A DNA stretch of 64,000 nt, taken from assembly GCF_042100115.1 (NCBI RefSeq), contig NC_091281.1:1488001-1552000 (forward strand). The letters are read 5' to 3'. Below are positions 42,421-53,830 of the stretch, piece by piece; the first letter of the stretch is position 1, and every line of letters starts with the position of its first letter. This DNA comes from Alternaria dauci. Its lineage: Eukaryota; Ascomycota; Dothideomycetes; Pleosporales; Pleosporaceae. Both the position numbers and the translations under genes were made by a program. The notes under the pieces are model-generated. The model saw only the letters and a list, made by a program, of their open reading frames with translations. It did no database searches and had not been told where the DNA came from.

Positions 42421-43681
42421 ATGCCGGTCAACATCCTCGCTACGGCCTTTGAGGACGGTCTTGACTCTATCCCATACGGCGCGGCCGTCTTGAAGTTTGT
42501 TTCTGTTTGTGCAGTTCTTTACGTGTTGAAATGGTTCTTCAATGGCGCGGTCAACGGATCCGAGAGGAACATGCATTCCAAGGTGGTCATGGTGACGGTA
42601 AGCTTTTGCTACTTGAAGATACAAGACATTTGTGCTGACGATTCAAAAGGGAGGAACATCCGGCATAGGCGCTGAAGTGGTCAGAGGCCTGGCAACTCGG
42701 GGTGCACAGATTGTTCTCCTCGTTCGACAACCACTCGTTGACCCCTTTCTTGTCGACTACATCGAAGACCTCCGAACTCAGACCGGCAATGAACTCATCA
42801 CCGCCGAACATGTTGACCTCGAGAATCTACACAGCATACGCCAGTTTGCAACCAAATGGGTGGACAATGCACCGCCGCGTCGCCTAGACACAATCATCCT
42901 CTGTGCGAACACGATGACGCCGTCAGGGGGGCAACCAACGCAGACGGAAGATGGGCTAGAGTCAACTTGGGGGCTCAACTACATGGCCAACTTCCACTTG
43001 TTGAGCATACTCAGCCCCGCACTACGAGCTCAGCCTCCTGATCGAGACGTCCGAATCATCTTCGGTACATGTCCGGCATACGTGGGAGGGAAGCTGCCGG
43101 GCACTGATGTAAACTCGAAGAAAGACGGAAAGAGCGATCCTGGACAGCTCGACTTTACCCCCTCTACCGTATACGCAACCTCCAAACTCGCCCTCATGAC
43201 CTTCGCCGTGGCCTTCCAGAAGCATCTCACAAACTACGTTCGTCCTGACAAGAAGCCCATGAATGCGCGCGTTATCATGGTCGACCCGGGCTGGACACGA
43301 ACGCCAGGTATGCGACGATACCTCACTTTCGGCTCACTGTGGGGGCTGGCGATATACCTCTTTACATGGCCGCTGTGGTGGCTGGTACTGAAGAGCCCTG
43401 ACCAAGGTGCACAAACCTTCCTGTACGCGGCTATGGAGGCACAATGGGGTCGGGGAGAAGGTGCATATTTCCTCAAGGAATGCAGGAGAACCATCTGGAC
43501 AAGGAAGGAGATTGATGATGAACAGCTGCAGAAGAAGCTGTGGGAAAGCAGCGAGAAGACGATCGAGATCCTCGAGAAAGAGAGCGCAAAAAGGAGGGCC
43601 GCCGAAAAGAAGCAGAAGGAGAAGTCTGAGGGCAAAACTTCGGCGAAAGAGGCCAACGGTGAGGCCAAGCAGCGGAAGTAG
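42421..43681 (+). CDS. Membrane-anchored short-chain dehydrogenase/reductase
   Basis: Two exons: 42421-42597 and 42650-43681 (52-bp intron), giving 402 residues. An N-terminal hydrophobic segment (AAVLKFVSVCAVLYVLKWFF) is followed by the Rossmann signature VTGGTSGIG, which the intron splits after Val-Thr. CANTM stands where NNAG is usual. The catalytic YATSK motif (YxxxK) is present and a Ser/Thr precedes it in the expected strand. A second hydrophobic region (LWGLAIYLFTWPLWWLVL) follows the core, and the C terminus is a Lys/Glu-rich helix ending AKQRK. It is probably an ER or mitochondrial-outer-membrane oxidoreductase of the RDH/TIC32-like SDR type. Substrate not inferable. Confidence 0.85.
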
Positions 43682-44231
43682 AAGCCGGCAGTGTCGTGCT
43701 CGACAGGCTCTAGAAGTCACCATAGTCACGCAATACAATATCCAGACACTATCGTGTGATTTCTAGCAAGATCTTACACGGGCCATTTGAAACCCGCGAG
43801 AAAGAGCATAATTTCTGGTACGGTTGAAGTTTGCTCATTACCCGCAGGGCAGTCCGTGATGATATACCTTCACTACTTCTGCCCATAAAAAACTAGCAAC
43901 TACACCCAGCCATGTCCAGTCTTGAACAGTTGATTGCCGAAAAGTTCTGGCCTAACAGTCCTCACCTGTGGATACCTGCAATCAATTGCCGAAGTACCAC
44001 AATAGGGGATGTTCACTTTCTGGGGTATGCGCAATAACTACAGTCACCGTATTACCAGCTCAGATCTACCAAGTGAAAATACAATAGCAAGTATTCACCC
44101 TCGACGGCCTCTTACATGCTAACACACAATGCTCATTTACTTTTAATCCTCTTTTTTACCCCATTCTTTTCCCCTCGCTTTCTTTGCATAGTCCCACTGC
44201 GACCGACTTACAAGTTAGACAATTCAGAAGC
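43682..44231. other. Intergenic
   Basis: 550 bp between the SDR stop and the next plus-strand gene. Nothing recognised apart from presumed promoter sequence. Confidence 0.5.
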
Positions 44232-44648
44232 ATGTCATTTCCAGCCAGTTTCCTACGACGCATAGCAACCACGAGGCCCTACGCTCGTGGCGCGCAGCCT
44301 CAACGAGTCCGCATCATGTTCGAGACGCCAGCTGAATCCAATCCTATCAAATTGCCTCCCATGCCGACGGTGGCTATCCTCAACCGTCTTCCACATCACA
44401 TGCTCCGCGGCAAGGCCACAAAATCCAGTATGCGACCAGTATTGCTTGCCGGAATACTCGCCGCTGGGGCCGGTATAACTGTGATTGCGGAGTCGGATGT
44501 GCTGGCCATGTCAAACACCTTCAAGGGCGTAGTCTGGTTCGAGAAGAACAAAAACCGTTTGACGTTTACAAAAATCGATAGGAAGTTGATTTTGGAGAAA
44601 GGGGATGGGAAGTGGAGGGCTAGAGTTGAGCGAGAAGAGAAGAAGTGA
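44232..44648 (+). CDS. Small hypothetical protein, probably mitochondrial, one TM
   Basis: 138 residues from the ATG at 44232. The N terminus (SFPASFLRRIATTRPYARGA) is basic and acid-free like a mitochondrial presequence; the in-frame ATG at 44184 would mask it. A hydrophobic segment (PVLLAGILAAGAGITVIA) is followed by a short basic domain (KGVVWFEKNKNRLTFTKIDR) and a charged tail. I do not recognise the family. The amphipathic start, single TM and single exon support a real gene, but only moderately. It is convergent with TRM11. Confidence 0.55.
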   Translation: MSFPASFLRRIATTRPYARGAQPQRVRIMFETPAESNPIKLPPMPTVAILNRLPHHMLRGKATKSSMRPVLLAGILAAGAGITVIAESDVLAMSNTFKGVVWFEKNKNRLTFTKIDRKLILEKGDGKWRARVEREEKK

Positions 44649-44770
44649 GTTCACGACAGGATTCAGAAAAGCCATGGCTATGACCGTCAGTGACGACGAT
44701 TATCATCCGCTCGTGTTGGAACAAATCTAGTCATGATGGCTCTTGAGTGCGCAGCCAAGGCATACAGTAT

Positions 44771-46387
44771 CTATATTTTGGTCTCATCCTCTTTCACAGC
44801 ACTTGCTGTCTCTGCAGCACTAGATGCCTCCTCACTGCCCTTGGATTCCACCTTCATCCTAATAAACTCCTTCTTCATACTCTCAAACTCTTTGAATCCC
44901 TGGAAATACTTCCTCCGAAAATCATTCAACTCGCTTGCCCTAGTGCCCTTCTCGTACTCCCTCTTAGCCATCTCAAGCGCACCCTCAGGCACCTCCGAAT
45001 CGCGGCGCCGTCGATACGTCAGTAATCTGCGTGACCACTTGTTGAAGGCCTGGACGCAGACTGATGTCAGCTCGAGACAGGGATGCGACGGAATTATCAG
45101 CTCAATGTCCTCGTCATTCGCAGTTGGCATCCACATGCTGATTCGACCGTCTTCCACTAGCGTAGCGACTGCAAAGGCTAGTATGTCATCGAGCAGCGCG
45201 GTGAAGGAGTACGGCCGCTTCGGGGGTATATACCCGGGCTCTTTGAATTGGTCTTGGTGGGTCTGCCTCTCGACGTCAAGAAGCGCTTGCCGGGATCCCA
45301 GCACTTTGAGACCTTCTCGGATGCCGTAAGGTGGGTCACAGACGATACCATCGAGATAGCCTGTCGTGCTGCCTTTCTTAGGTGGCGGTATTCTCAGTGG
45401 TGTGTTTGTCAGATCCGAGACGAAGGCGCCCAGATAACTTGACTCCATATCATACTGCTTGAAGTTACCGACCACGTCGTATTTTCCGGTCTGTCCTCTT
45501 CTTGCGCTTCCTCCAAGGCCGCGGATAGTACGGCCGTCGATGTCGCTTCCAAACACCACTGCTCCGAAGTGAGCGCATGCTATCGGGAAGCCGCCCGTAC
45601 CCATAAAAGGGTCGTAAAACAACTTCCCGGCAGACACGTGCGCTATGTTAGCCGTCAACAGTGTAAGCTCCGCGTCCATGGATGTAGTGCTGATATAATG
45701 CCTTTTCTTGAGATCAAACGTCTTCTTGGCTTCATTGCGACATGAGTCGGCAATGAAGCGGCCAAAGTAAAGGTACTTTGGTGTTTTACAGTTGAGATCG
45801 TAATCTTCAAACACACGGAACGCGACATCTGGGTCTCGCATCCGTGGTGGCCCCTTGAAAGCCATGTACGAGAAGCTGTCAATGATGTCGCGCTGTTCAT
45901 CATTCGATCTGCTCCCGCGATAGCCTTCTACTGTGAAGCGGAAAGATGCGGTAATGTACTGAGGCCACCAGGATGTGGTCAGACTGCGGACAGAGTCGTG
46001 AAGGGCGTCATATGTTGATCCTTGGCCCCATAGCTCGTATATGCCCTGTGCTAGGATGCTCCGTGCGATGACTCTTCGCGCCGCAGCGTCTGACGGCAGA
46101 TCGACAATGCAGTAGGGTGACTTTGGTCGTTAGAAATGTATGCTTTTGGACAGCGTGACGCGACACTGGCTTTTCTTTTTCGAGACGTGACCAAAACAAA
46201 CAGTGGGGAAGACATGACGGATGAAGGTGAGGCAGGGGGGGGGATGTGTGATGAGCGAACGTGAACTTACATCCTCTTCATATTTTACAAACTGTAGAGG
46301 CACTCCTGCAATATCGGCTAGCGCTTGCAGTTCGACTTTCCGGAAAGTCTCGTGTGCTTGCGCAAGCCTGACGAGATATTGAGGCAT
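44771..46387 (-). CDS. TRM11: tRNA m2G10 methyltransferase catalytic subunit Trm11
   Basis: Two exons: 46387-46271 and 46120-44771 (150-bp intron), giving 488 residues. The N terminus MPQYLVRLAQAHETFRKVEL leads into the THUMP-like region that continues in exon 2 (SPYCIVDLPSDAAARRVIARS). The methyltransferase core shows LFYDPFMGTGGFPIACAHFG (SAM binding) and the amino-methyltransferase motif IV, CDPPYG. FGRFIADSCRNEAKKTFDLK and RHYISTTSMDAEL are family landmarks. With Trm112 it forms the enzyme methylating guanosine 10 of tRNA in the cytoplasm. The C terminus is an acidic/Ala-rich tail. Length is close to orthologues. Confidence 0.93.
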
Positions 46388-46678
46388 GTTGTTGTTTAAC
46401 AGGAGGAATTTGAGGCTAGCAGAGCCCTTCTGTGTAATACGCGTCTCAGTCAGGTATCGGCATGACAGGCGTCGATCACCCAGTCGTCGCTTTTATCGCG
46501 GGTAGTCCAAAGCGGAGGAGTCACGGACCAGGAAAATGGGGGCAGAAAATGGTGGGTCAGGGTCTCACTTCTTCATTGGCTCCCAACGTCGCTAAAGTTT
46601 AGACTACAATCCTTCTCCCAACCTCCACTTCGCATCCCCGATCCGATCTTCAAGACAACTACACTCTGCAGGGTCCGA

Positions 46679-47131
46679 CTAGTCTACCACACTGTCTCTA
46701 CGCTTTCTTTGGATGAATTCCACGTCTGCTTGCGCCTCGGTCATGTTGCAAACAAGATTCTCCACCAACTCTTCCTTTGTCGTGAAGCCCTTAATCCACC
46801 AATCCCTAAACTTCATCAATTCACCAACCCATGCATCCCAGAGATACCATCGGCCTTTGTCGTCTCGCAGTATGAAATCGTCGCCCTTTGTTTCCTTGAC
46901 TACCGGACAAAGGCCATCGATGCTATAATCTTTCGCTACGTTTACTTCGTCTTTTGGATCGAAACAAGCAGAAAGATACAACTTCTTTGGGTCGTTTGTC
47001 CATGATAGCTCAACAGTTGTGTCGTATTCGTCGTTGAGTTGAACGTACGGTATTCCTTCTTCGTCATATGTCTTTCCCTCGTTTGTGGTGCTGGGAATGC
47101 CCCGTAACCACTCTAGAATTGTTGTGTACAT
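46679..47131 (-). CDS. Hypothetical acidic protein
   Basis: Single exon, 150 residues. The composition is protein-like and acidic (many Asp, Glu, Trp, Tyr): TTILEWLRGIPSTTNEGKTY, DEEGIPYVQLNDEYDTTVEL, RWYLWDAWVGELMKFRDWW. No signal peptide or transmembrane segment. I do not recognise the domain; the Trp/Tyr/Asp-rich character loosely recalls SMI1/KNR4-type folds but no motif proves it. The first ATG starts the frame. It is probably a real lineage-restricted gene. Confidence 0.6.
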   Translation of the reverse strand: MYTTILEWLRGIPSTTNEGKTYDEEGIPYVQLNDEYDTTVELSWTNDPKKLYLSACFDPKDEVNVAKDYSIDGLCPVVKETKGDDFILRDDKGRWYLWDAWVGELMKFRDWWIKGFTTKEELVENLVCNMTEAQADVEFIQRKRRDSVVD

Positions 47132-48772
47132 GTTTGGGCTGGTGTCGCAAGGAGGGTATAGTGGTAGGGTATAACCAGAGTCACCGTTAAGAAAGAGCTT
47201 TGGTTAGAAAATTGTGGATGATAGAAGTTGTGGTATGTGTAAAGAGATCTTAACCGTGCCCAACTTACTGATTTAATAGGGAACCTGTCGCTCTACTGAC
47301 GTACCCTGCAGACTATACGATATACAAATTCATATTTACTTCTTTCAGGTACCAGACTTCGCGATACTTACGTGTCGACGCTACACCAGGGTATCAGGAC
47401 GCTATCGCGTATAGCTGCACGATAATCACAAAGTAAACTCACCGCCCAATCGTATCTCTTCAGATGTACTAGTCAAGAGGCAAGCCCAAGCATATAGTCC
47501 GCTTTCCTGACAAGCGCTACCACCGGGTACGCAGCCGTGTACCCAGGCCGCACTGCCAGGAGCCATGGGGCCGATCAGGTGAAGATCAGAATCATCAGCA
47601 GGGTCATCGCCCGGGTAGACGGAGTTGGCCCCCAAGTCTCCCAATCTGCATGCGATGGACCCCATATCACCTTCGTTGAGTATCATGGCTTCGATGTCTT
47701 TTGATTTGGTCACGAGTCTGCGGGGCTGAATTGGTTTGCAATAGTCACACTGTCTAACGACAAGGCAAAATTCTTCGTTTTGGAACTCGAACGCAAATTT
47801 ACCACATCTGGGTTACATAGGTAGAGTTCCTCTTTGTCGAGCGATCGTTCGTGTCGATTGCCAGAAGAAAGAAAGAGGTGGTGTCGGTTTCAGTCAAGCG
47901 ATCAGTTCTCGACCCACATGACACATGATACTATCCTGCTCTTAGGATGGTTTGGGATCGGCTCGTCAGGTCTTTGGCACGTGGGAGCCTCTGATGATCC
48001 CTGTGTGTACCTTTTCTGGGACCGATATCAGAGTTGTGTAGGCCTTGGGATGTTGACGTGTCATTCTATGAGTGGAAGAATACCGCGGTTGCTCCACAAT
48101 AAGTCCATGTGCGGAGCCTTGTGTTCAACGCAGGTACGCACTGGCGTGGTTAGTGAAGGTCAAGAACGAAGTCAGTGACGAATGGTTTCGTTCATACCAA
48201 CGATGCACATCAACGACGACATGTTCCGTGCCTGATCTAAAGCGGACATGTACTAGCCCAGCTTTTGTCGCGATAAACTTTGAGGGGTCGGGATTGACTT
48301 TTTGTGGGCAACCTTCATCAACGTACTAGGCAGTGTTGCCCGCCACGTCAACCGTGGATCCTCGAGAAATTGTAATTGCTCTGCGTCAGAGAGGGAGGAT
48401 CTAGTATCATGTTGACCACTGAGATGTATTACCCTCAGAGTGCTGCTAAAAGCGCGCTGATATTGGTCGCCTTTGCTACTACTAGTTCCAGCCACGAACA
48501 CTACTTGCACCGATATGAATGCAATTTGTCAGCAAGATACCCTGTGTATACAGTCTTAGACTCACGCTCGGCGAACTGCTTGGAAATTCCTAATCCTTTG
48601 TCTAGACCTTGCGCCATCAGTTCCCCAAGTCCGGGGCAGCCATTTTGAATGCGTCTAGGTGTGATTTCGGCCATGGCAGAATTTCGTACCAGGCCTTGTA
48701 TGCTACAACAGACTTTTGGCGTAATCGAACCTCATCCGATACCAACTTGTAACACTACATCTTCCACACCAT
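47132..48772. other. Intergenic 1.6 kb with one doubtful small frame
   Basis: The best candidate is a minus frame at 47713-47426 (95 codons, start MTKSKDIEAMILNEGDMGSI) that contains a possible donor GTGAGT near its end. I cannot build a supported downstream exon or recognise a domain. The rest shows nothing definite. Confidence 0.4.
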
Positions 48773-49567
48773 CTACTTTCCACCCTGGTTAAAGTTCATA
48801 CTATACCCACCACTCTTCTCATCCTTCGTAAACTGAAAATTATCCGTGCTCAATCCAAACGGCTTCAATATACCATTACCCAACTGCTTCAACTTGCCCA
48901 TCATATCCGCCATCTCCGCATTCTTCGTCTCCTCGAGCTGTCCCGGCAACTTCCTCAACGCCGCTTGTACCGCTTTCTGGTCGAGGCTCGAGAGCTGGTG
49001 AGGCGGCTTGGAGAGTGCTTGATAGTCTTCCAGTGATCCTTGTAGAGAGGCCCAGCCACCAACTTCATGACGTGCTTTTGCGCGGCGGAGGAGGGCTTTT
49101 GTGCGGAGTTTGTGGATGTCGTTTATCGTGTGGTTGGTGCGGGTGAGGGCGTCGAGGTAGAGTTCGGTTGTGTCGTCTATTTCGGCAACTGCGCCGCTGC
49201 CTGTTGCTTCTTTTCCGTCGTCTTTTTGTGGTGGCGGGGGGTCTATCCGGTCCAACGCTTCTAGGGCTTGGGTCGCGGATTCTACGGCTTGCTTCCACTC
49301 TTCCAGCTTCAGGTGGCATGCTGCGATGTTTGAACGGAGGACGGCAATGTCGTATTCGAGGTAAGAAGGGCATATCGCTAGCGCTTTTTCGTAGCCTTGT
49401 ATTGCGCCATTGTATTCGCCGGATGTGAATGTTTTGTTTGCGGCAGCTTTCTCGGTATTCGACTCGTCCAGCAGCTTTTTCTCTTCGTCTGGGGGAAATA
49501 TTTCTGGTGTTGCGGTTTCGGCTACGGCTGTGTTTGATTCAGCCGGTGTTTTGTCTTGCGGTGCCAT
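48773..49567 (-). CDS. TPR protein, TTC1-like co-chaperone
   Basis: Single exon, 264 residues from the ATG at 49567 (MAPQDKTP..); an in-frame ATG at 49585 adds only six residues. After a disordered acidic N terminus come tetratricopeptide helices: KTFTSGEYNGAIQGYEKALA, then AVLRSNIAACHLKLEEWKQA, and after an acidic insertion, RTKALLRRAKARHEVGGW. The C-terminal segment (KLKQLGNGILKPFGLSTDNF plus a Gly-rich end) matches the conserved end of TTC1-type proteins. These TPR proteins usually bind Hsp70/Hsp90 tails in the cytosol; two p23/TPR-type co-chaperone genes therefore lie within 4 kb, probably by chance. The gene is divergent from the HAD gene. Confidence 0.84.
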   Translation of the reverse strand: MAPQDKTPAESNTAVAETATPEIFPPDEEKKLLDESNTEKAAANKTFTSGEYNGAIQGYEKALAICPSYLEYDIAVLRSNIAACHLKLEEWKQAVESATQALEALDRIDPPPPQKDDGKEATGSGAVAEIDDTTELYLDALTRTNHTINDIHKLRTKALLRRAKARHEVGGWASLQGSLEDYQALSKPPHQLSSLDQKAVQAALRKLPGQLEETKNAEMADMMGKLKQLGNGILKPFGLSTDNFQFTKDEKSGGYSMNFNQGGK

Positions 49568-49778
49568 GGTCGCGTGATGTACCAAAGTTGATGTGCGGGT
49601 GCGCGTGTGGAAGAGGTAGATCTGTTTTCGAAGTGACGTCTGTCAAGGTACAATTAGCGTGCCTCGGCCACGTGGGGTAAACATTCAGGCAGCCCCAACT
49701 TCTACGATCCTCCATTGAATCTTTTCAGAATCTCCAAAACCCATATTTGTACCTAGATCTTTCTAAAACACTTCCAAG

Positions 49779-50772
49779 ATGAGCTCCACGTATGTATTAA
49801 CCTTGAAATCAACACAAGTAAATACTAACAATGCGCAGTACAACCCCACCACCCCGCATCCGGGCAGCGCTCTTCGACATGGATGGTAAGAAAGCAATCA
49901 CTTCATTCTGTACATGAACTTTAACACACCCAGGCCTCCTCATCGACTCCGAAGACCTCTACAGCATAGTAACCAACACCATCCTCGAACGCCACGGCCG
50001 TCCTCCCCTCCCCTGGTCCATAAAAGCGCAACTCCAAGGCCGCCCTGGCCCACAAGCAGGCAAGATCTTCCACGAATGGGCACAACTCCCCATCTCACAC
50101 GAGCAATTCATGAAAGAGCAAAAAGAGCTCCAGTCTAACCTATTCCAAAACTGTAAGCCGTTGCCTGGTGTTGTGGACTTGCTGGCGGGATTAAAGAGCA
50201 GGGGCATACACATGGCGCTCGCGACGAGCAGTCACAAGGCCATGTTCGAAGTCAAGACTGCGCATATGAAGGATTTGTTTGATGGGAGTTTCAAAAAGGA
50301 ACATCAGGTGCTGGGTGACGATCCGAGGATACCTGCTGGACGGGGGAAACCAGCGCCGGATATTTATCTCTTGGCTCTATCTACGCTGAACAAGACGCTT
50401 GAGGAGGAGGGCCAGACGCCCATAAAACCAGAAGAGTGTCTTGTGTTTGAAGACAGTGTGCCGGGCGTGGAGTCGGGAAGGAGAGCGGGCATGCAGGTGG
50501 TTTGGTGTCCGCATCCGGGGCTGCTTGAAGAGTACAAGGGGAGGGAGAAGGAGGTGTTGGCGGGATTGACGGGAGAACACAAGGAGGATGAGGAGGAGCA
50601 GTTGAAGAAGACTGAAGTCGAGGTTGCGCAAGGAAAGAGAAGGCTTGGCATGCCAGGAGAGGTTGACGATGGATGGGGCAGATTACACAAGACCCTAGAA
50701 GACTTCCCGTATGATAGCTACGGTATGGGTACCAAGTCCCAAGGCTCTCACGAGAAACCTAGGTTGGTCTAG
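49779..50772 (+). CDS. HAD-superfamily phosphatase (HDHD1/GS1-like)
   Basis: Three exons: 49779-49789 (11 bp), 49839-49885 (47 bp), 49934-50772, giving 298 residues. The second intron (49886-49933) interrupts motif I, ALFDMDG|LLIDS, whose two Asp (D17 and D19) are the nucleophile and acid/base. Motif II is ALATSSHK, motif III the Lys of RGKPAPD, motif IV VFEDSVPGVESG. The cap is alpha-helical of subclass I. Family members hydrolyse sugar phosphates or pseudouridine 5'-phosphate in the cytosol. The C-terminal ~70 residues are an unusual Glu/Lys-rich extension. The tiny first exon is inferred from GT-AG signals and the need for an ATG. Confidence 0.86.
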
Positions 50773-51112
50773 AAGATGATGGAATAACGATCCAGCATAC
50801 CAGGAAGATACCCAATAAATGATACAATCACCACTTCAGACTGTTGAACATTTTGAACTTATTCCAGCCATGAAAACATGATTCGTATTCTTTTGTCATT
50901 TACTCCATGATGTAATCATTATCCGCACCAGCACGCTTAGGATGGACTCGGAAATACGCAGCGACCTGTAGATGCAACCGTCTCCCATCCTCGGTCAGGT
51001 ATCAGAATCCAAACCGTACCCCCCAGAAGATCGAGCAGTAACGCCGGCCAGTCATGCGCGCCCCCCAATCAGTCTCTTGCAGTCATATACTTGTCGCGAG
51101 AAGATGGAGCAA
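50773..51112. other. Convergent 3' intergenic region
   Basis: 340 bp between the stops of the HAD and p23 genes. Nothing recognised. Confidence 0.5.
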
Positions 51113-52049
51113 CTAAGCAACCTCCTCAATCTTGGGCTTGTCGCCTGATGCAGCGGCCTCGGTGGGTGCTGCCTTGACCTTGGAGTCCTCGTCGTTCTCA
51201 AGCTCGGGCATGTCCTCGTCATCGTCGTCGCTGTCGTCGCCACCCATGCCTGGCATTCCGCCGGCACCGCCCATGCCCTGCATCATGCTGGCCATGTCCA
51301 TGCCTTCCATTCCTGGCATGCCGCCTCCGCCTGCGCCGAGCTTGCTGAAGTCGATGCCGCCGAAGCCGCCGTCACCACCGCCCATACCGCCAGCGCCCAT
51401 TGGGTTCATCTGGTTCATGGAGTCGTCCTCGGGTGCCTCGTCTTGCTCGTCCTCGTCAACCCACTGTGATGAGTTAGTGTACCGCTCTCGATGCATCCGG
51501 TGGCGCGCAACTTACCTTGTCGAAGTTGGTCTTGAGGAAGTGCATCTTCTTGTTGTCCTTGAGCAGGCGAGGCCAGTACTCCTCCTTGAGCTCCTTCTTG
51601 CGCAGTACCATTGTGACGTCGCGTCCGCTGTGGCTTATCTTGGACTCCTTGGGGTCGATCTCTGCGTAGAACTCGAGGTCGATGGCGTATGTGCACTTCT
51701 TGGACGTTGAGGTACCCTTGAAGCTCAGTGACTGCTCCTTGAGGTCTAGCTTCATGTCTGACTCGGGCACATCGGCGGCGACGATGGTGAGGTATATGTA
51801 GTTCTTCTCGGGGTCGTCGCTGGATGAGCGTTGCGCCCAGGTGACTGCGTTGCGCGTTAGTGTTTGTTTAGTAGGGTTTACATGTGCTTTGCTGATGCTC
51901 TTCTATCCGTCGCAGGTGGGTAGTTGGAGATGCACGTAAGCTCTCGCGTTGGATGTGGGCAAACGGCCATGTGTGGAGCTGCGATAGCATCTCAGGAGCT
52001 CGCAGAGCGGGCAAGGCTGGAGCTTACCTTCGGGGGTGACAGTAGTCAT
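51113..52049 (-). CDS. SBA1/WOS2: Hsp90 co-chaperone p23 (Sba1/Wos2)
   Basis: Three exons: 52049-52028 (22 bp), 51844-51516, 51463-51113, giving 233 residues. Introns are 183 and 52 bp. The CS domain begins VTWAQRSSSDDPEKNYIYLT and includes LSFKGTSTSKKCTYAIDLEF, RDVTMVLRKKE and EEYWPRLLKDNKKMHFLKTN. The W-x-D-E-D segment after the second intron (WVDEDEQDEAPED) is the p23 signature. The C-terminal half is Gly/Met-rich (MGGGDGGFGGIDFSKLGAGG) with an acidic end typical of fungal Wos2. p23 stabilises ATP-bound Hsp90 in cytosol and nucleus. Start is fixed by MTTVTPE joining in frame to VTWAQR. Confidence 0.94.
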
Positions 52050-52726
52050 GTTGAGGGTGAGAACTCTGTGGTGTAGTTCCTGAGAGAGTTTGCAGTGTCA
52101 GTCGGGATGTAGGAGTGGTGGAATCGGGTGTATGTTGTGTAGTTGGAATGTGATGTTTGGCAAGACAGGCAGATTGAAGGCGGAAGAAATGCAGTGATGT
52201 GGAGGGACTAGCGTGGAAAGCAATAGAAGCTCTATAGAATCGTGAAGTTGAGCGGCCCCGTTTTGGTCGATCAGTTACGGAAAGCAACGGTCATGAAGAT
52301 GCAACTGCAGATTCTATTGGTGTCTTAGATGCGCTTGATTGCCTTTGTCAATGTTGGGTTGACTGGCAATCCTCCAGGGCCTGATGCTTGAGGCTAGTGG
52401 GTTGCGCACCTGCCCCGCGACAGAGCTCAACGTCACAATTGGTCCGAGCTCGGTCCTGGAGCCGTTGCAAGGCACCGCTCCTACAACACCCCGGGACCCT
52501 TGGACATGCACATGACCTTGCAATTCACCTCGCAGCCACAACTTTTTGCGCTTAATCGCTAACCGCCTGAATATGTATCGAGCGACCCAACACGGCTAGA
52601 GATACACACGCGCAGCACACGCCCTCACCGACTCCCGCAGTATCCGCACCAACTCGCGCATACAGCAGCAAAACCTAGGCATCAAGTTGCTCAGGCGCGC
52701 AGAGTACATCAGGTTGAGCGCCCACC
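52050..52726. promoter_or_regulatory. Divergent promoter region of p23 and VPS24
   Basis: 677 bp between divergent starts. No coding frame or RNA feature is convincing. Confidence 0.5.
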
Positions 52727-53463
52727 ATGGAGACCATCAGAGGTCTCCTGTGGAAGCCCACCCCAGAGGAGCAGGTACACCGCCTTATCTCTCCCCACGC
52801 CGTCCAGCCCCAGTAACCAGTCCACAGAAGCGCAAATGCAACGCCCTCGTCCGCCAAAATGTCCGCAAACTCGACCGCGACATTCAACAGCTCAAAGCCA
52901 CGGAGCAAAAAACCAAGACGCTCATCCAACAATCGTCCAAACGCGCCCAACGCAACCCCGCCATGGCCAAGCAAGCCAACCAAGACGTGCGCATCTTCGC
53001 CCGCGAACTCATCCGCGTACGGAAACAGAATAATCGCCTCATGACGTCCAAGGCGCAGCTCAATAGCGTGCAGATGCAGGTCAACGAGGCCTTCTCGGTG
53101 CGCAAAATCGAAGGCAGCATCAAGGCGAGCACAGGCATCATGAAGGACGTAAACAGTCTGGTGCGCTTGCCGGAACTGACGGGCACAATGCGAGAGCTAA
53201 GCTCTGAGCTGATGAAGGCGGGTATCATCGAGGAGATGCTGGACGATACGTTGGGTGAGAACGAGATGCTGGAGGGTGAGGCTGATGAAGCCGAGGATGA
53301 GGTCGATAAGGTGCTGAGTGAGGTGCTCAAGGATAGGTTACCACCGAGCAAAGCCAAGGAGGAGGAACTACCCAGTGCGCCGCAGGCTGAGGAGGAGGAA
53401 GAGGACGATCAGGCCGAAATGCTCGCCCAGATGCGGGGACGGCTGGAGGCGCTCAAGAGTTGA
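52727..53463 (+). CDS. VPS24: ESCRT-III subunit Vps24 (CHMP3)
   Basis: Two exons: 52727-52774 and 52828-53463 (53-bp intron), giving 227 residues. The N-terminal METIRGLLWKPTPEEQ amphipathic helix is followed by basic helices (KRKCNALVRQNVRKLDRDI). The landmark GIMKDVNSLVRLPELTGTM corresponds to the conserved Vps24 segment, and the acidic C-terminal half ends in a MIM1 motif, MLAQMRGRLEALK, for binding the Vps4 MIT domain. Vps24 polymerises with Vps2 on Snf7 at endosomes for multivesicular body formation. Length is normal. Confidence 0.94.
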
Positions 53464-53830
53464 GCGAGTCTCACGCTCTACCACCTTTGAGCCGACTTAT
53501 TGTACACAGCATGCATGTTTCGTTTATGCGGAGTTATGGCGTATAGAGAGAGGCCGTTGCATATCCCCATATCCAGATAGCGGTCACCATATCACAATCC
53601 ATCTACTCATGCCAAATGGAGTCGATACATCATCACCCGAAGGATCTGTGTAACAACAACAATTCTTCATTCGAGCGCCGAAGCGCGAATACGGTCATGT
53701 CAAACTACATGCCTCATAACTTTTTGGTATCAAGTCGTTTCGTAATCCAGTCATCCGCCCACCCATCTTTCCCATACACGCATCGCATCCACAACAACAG
53801 GCTCATACCTCCAGCATACACACACAGCTC
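53464..53830. other. Convergent 3' intergenic region
   Basis: 367 bp between VPS24 and the Zn2Cys6 gene stops. Nothing recognised. Confidence 0.5.

Noticed and set aside
47426..47713. 95-codon minus frame with a possible GTGAGT donor
   Set aside because: I could not find an acceptor that yields a sensible continuation, and no domain is seen; kept only as a note in the intergenic entry.
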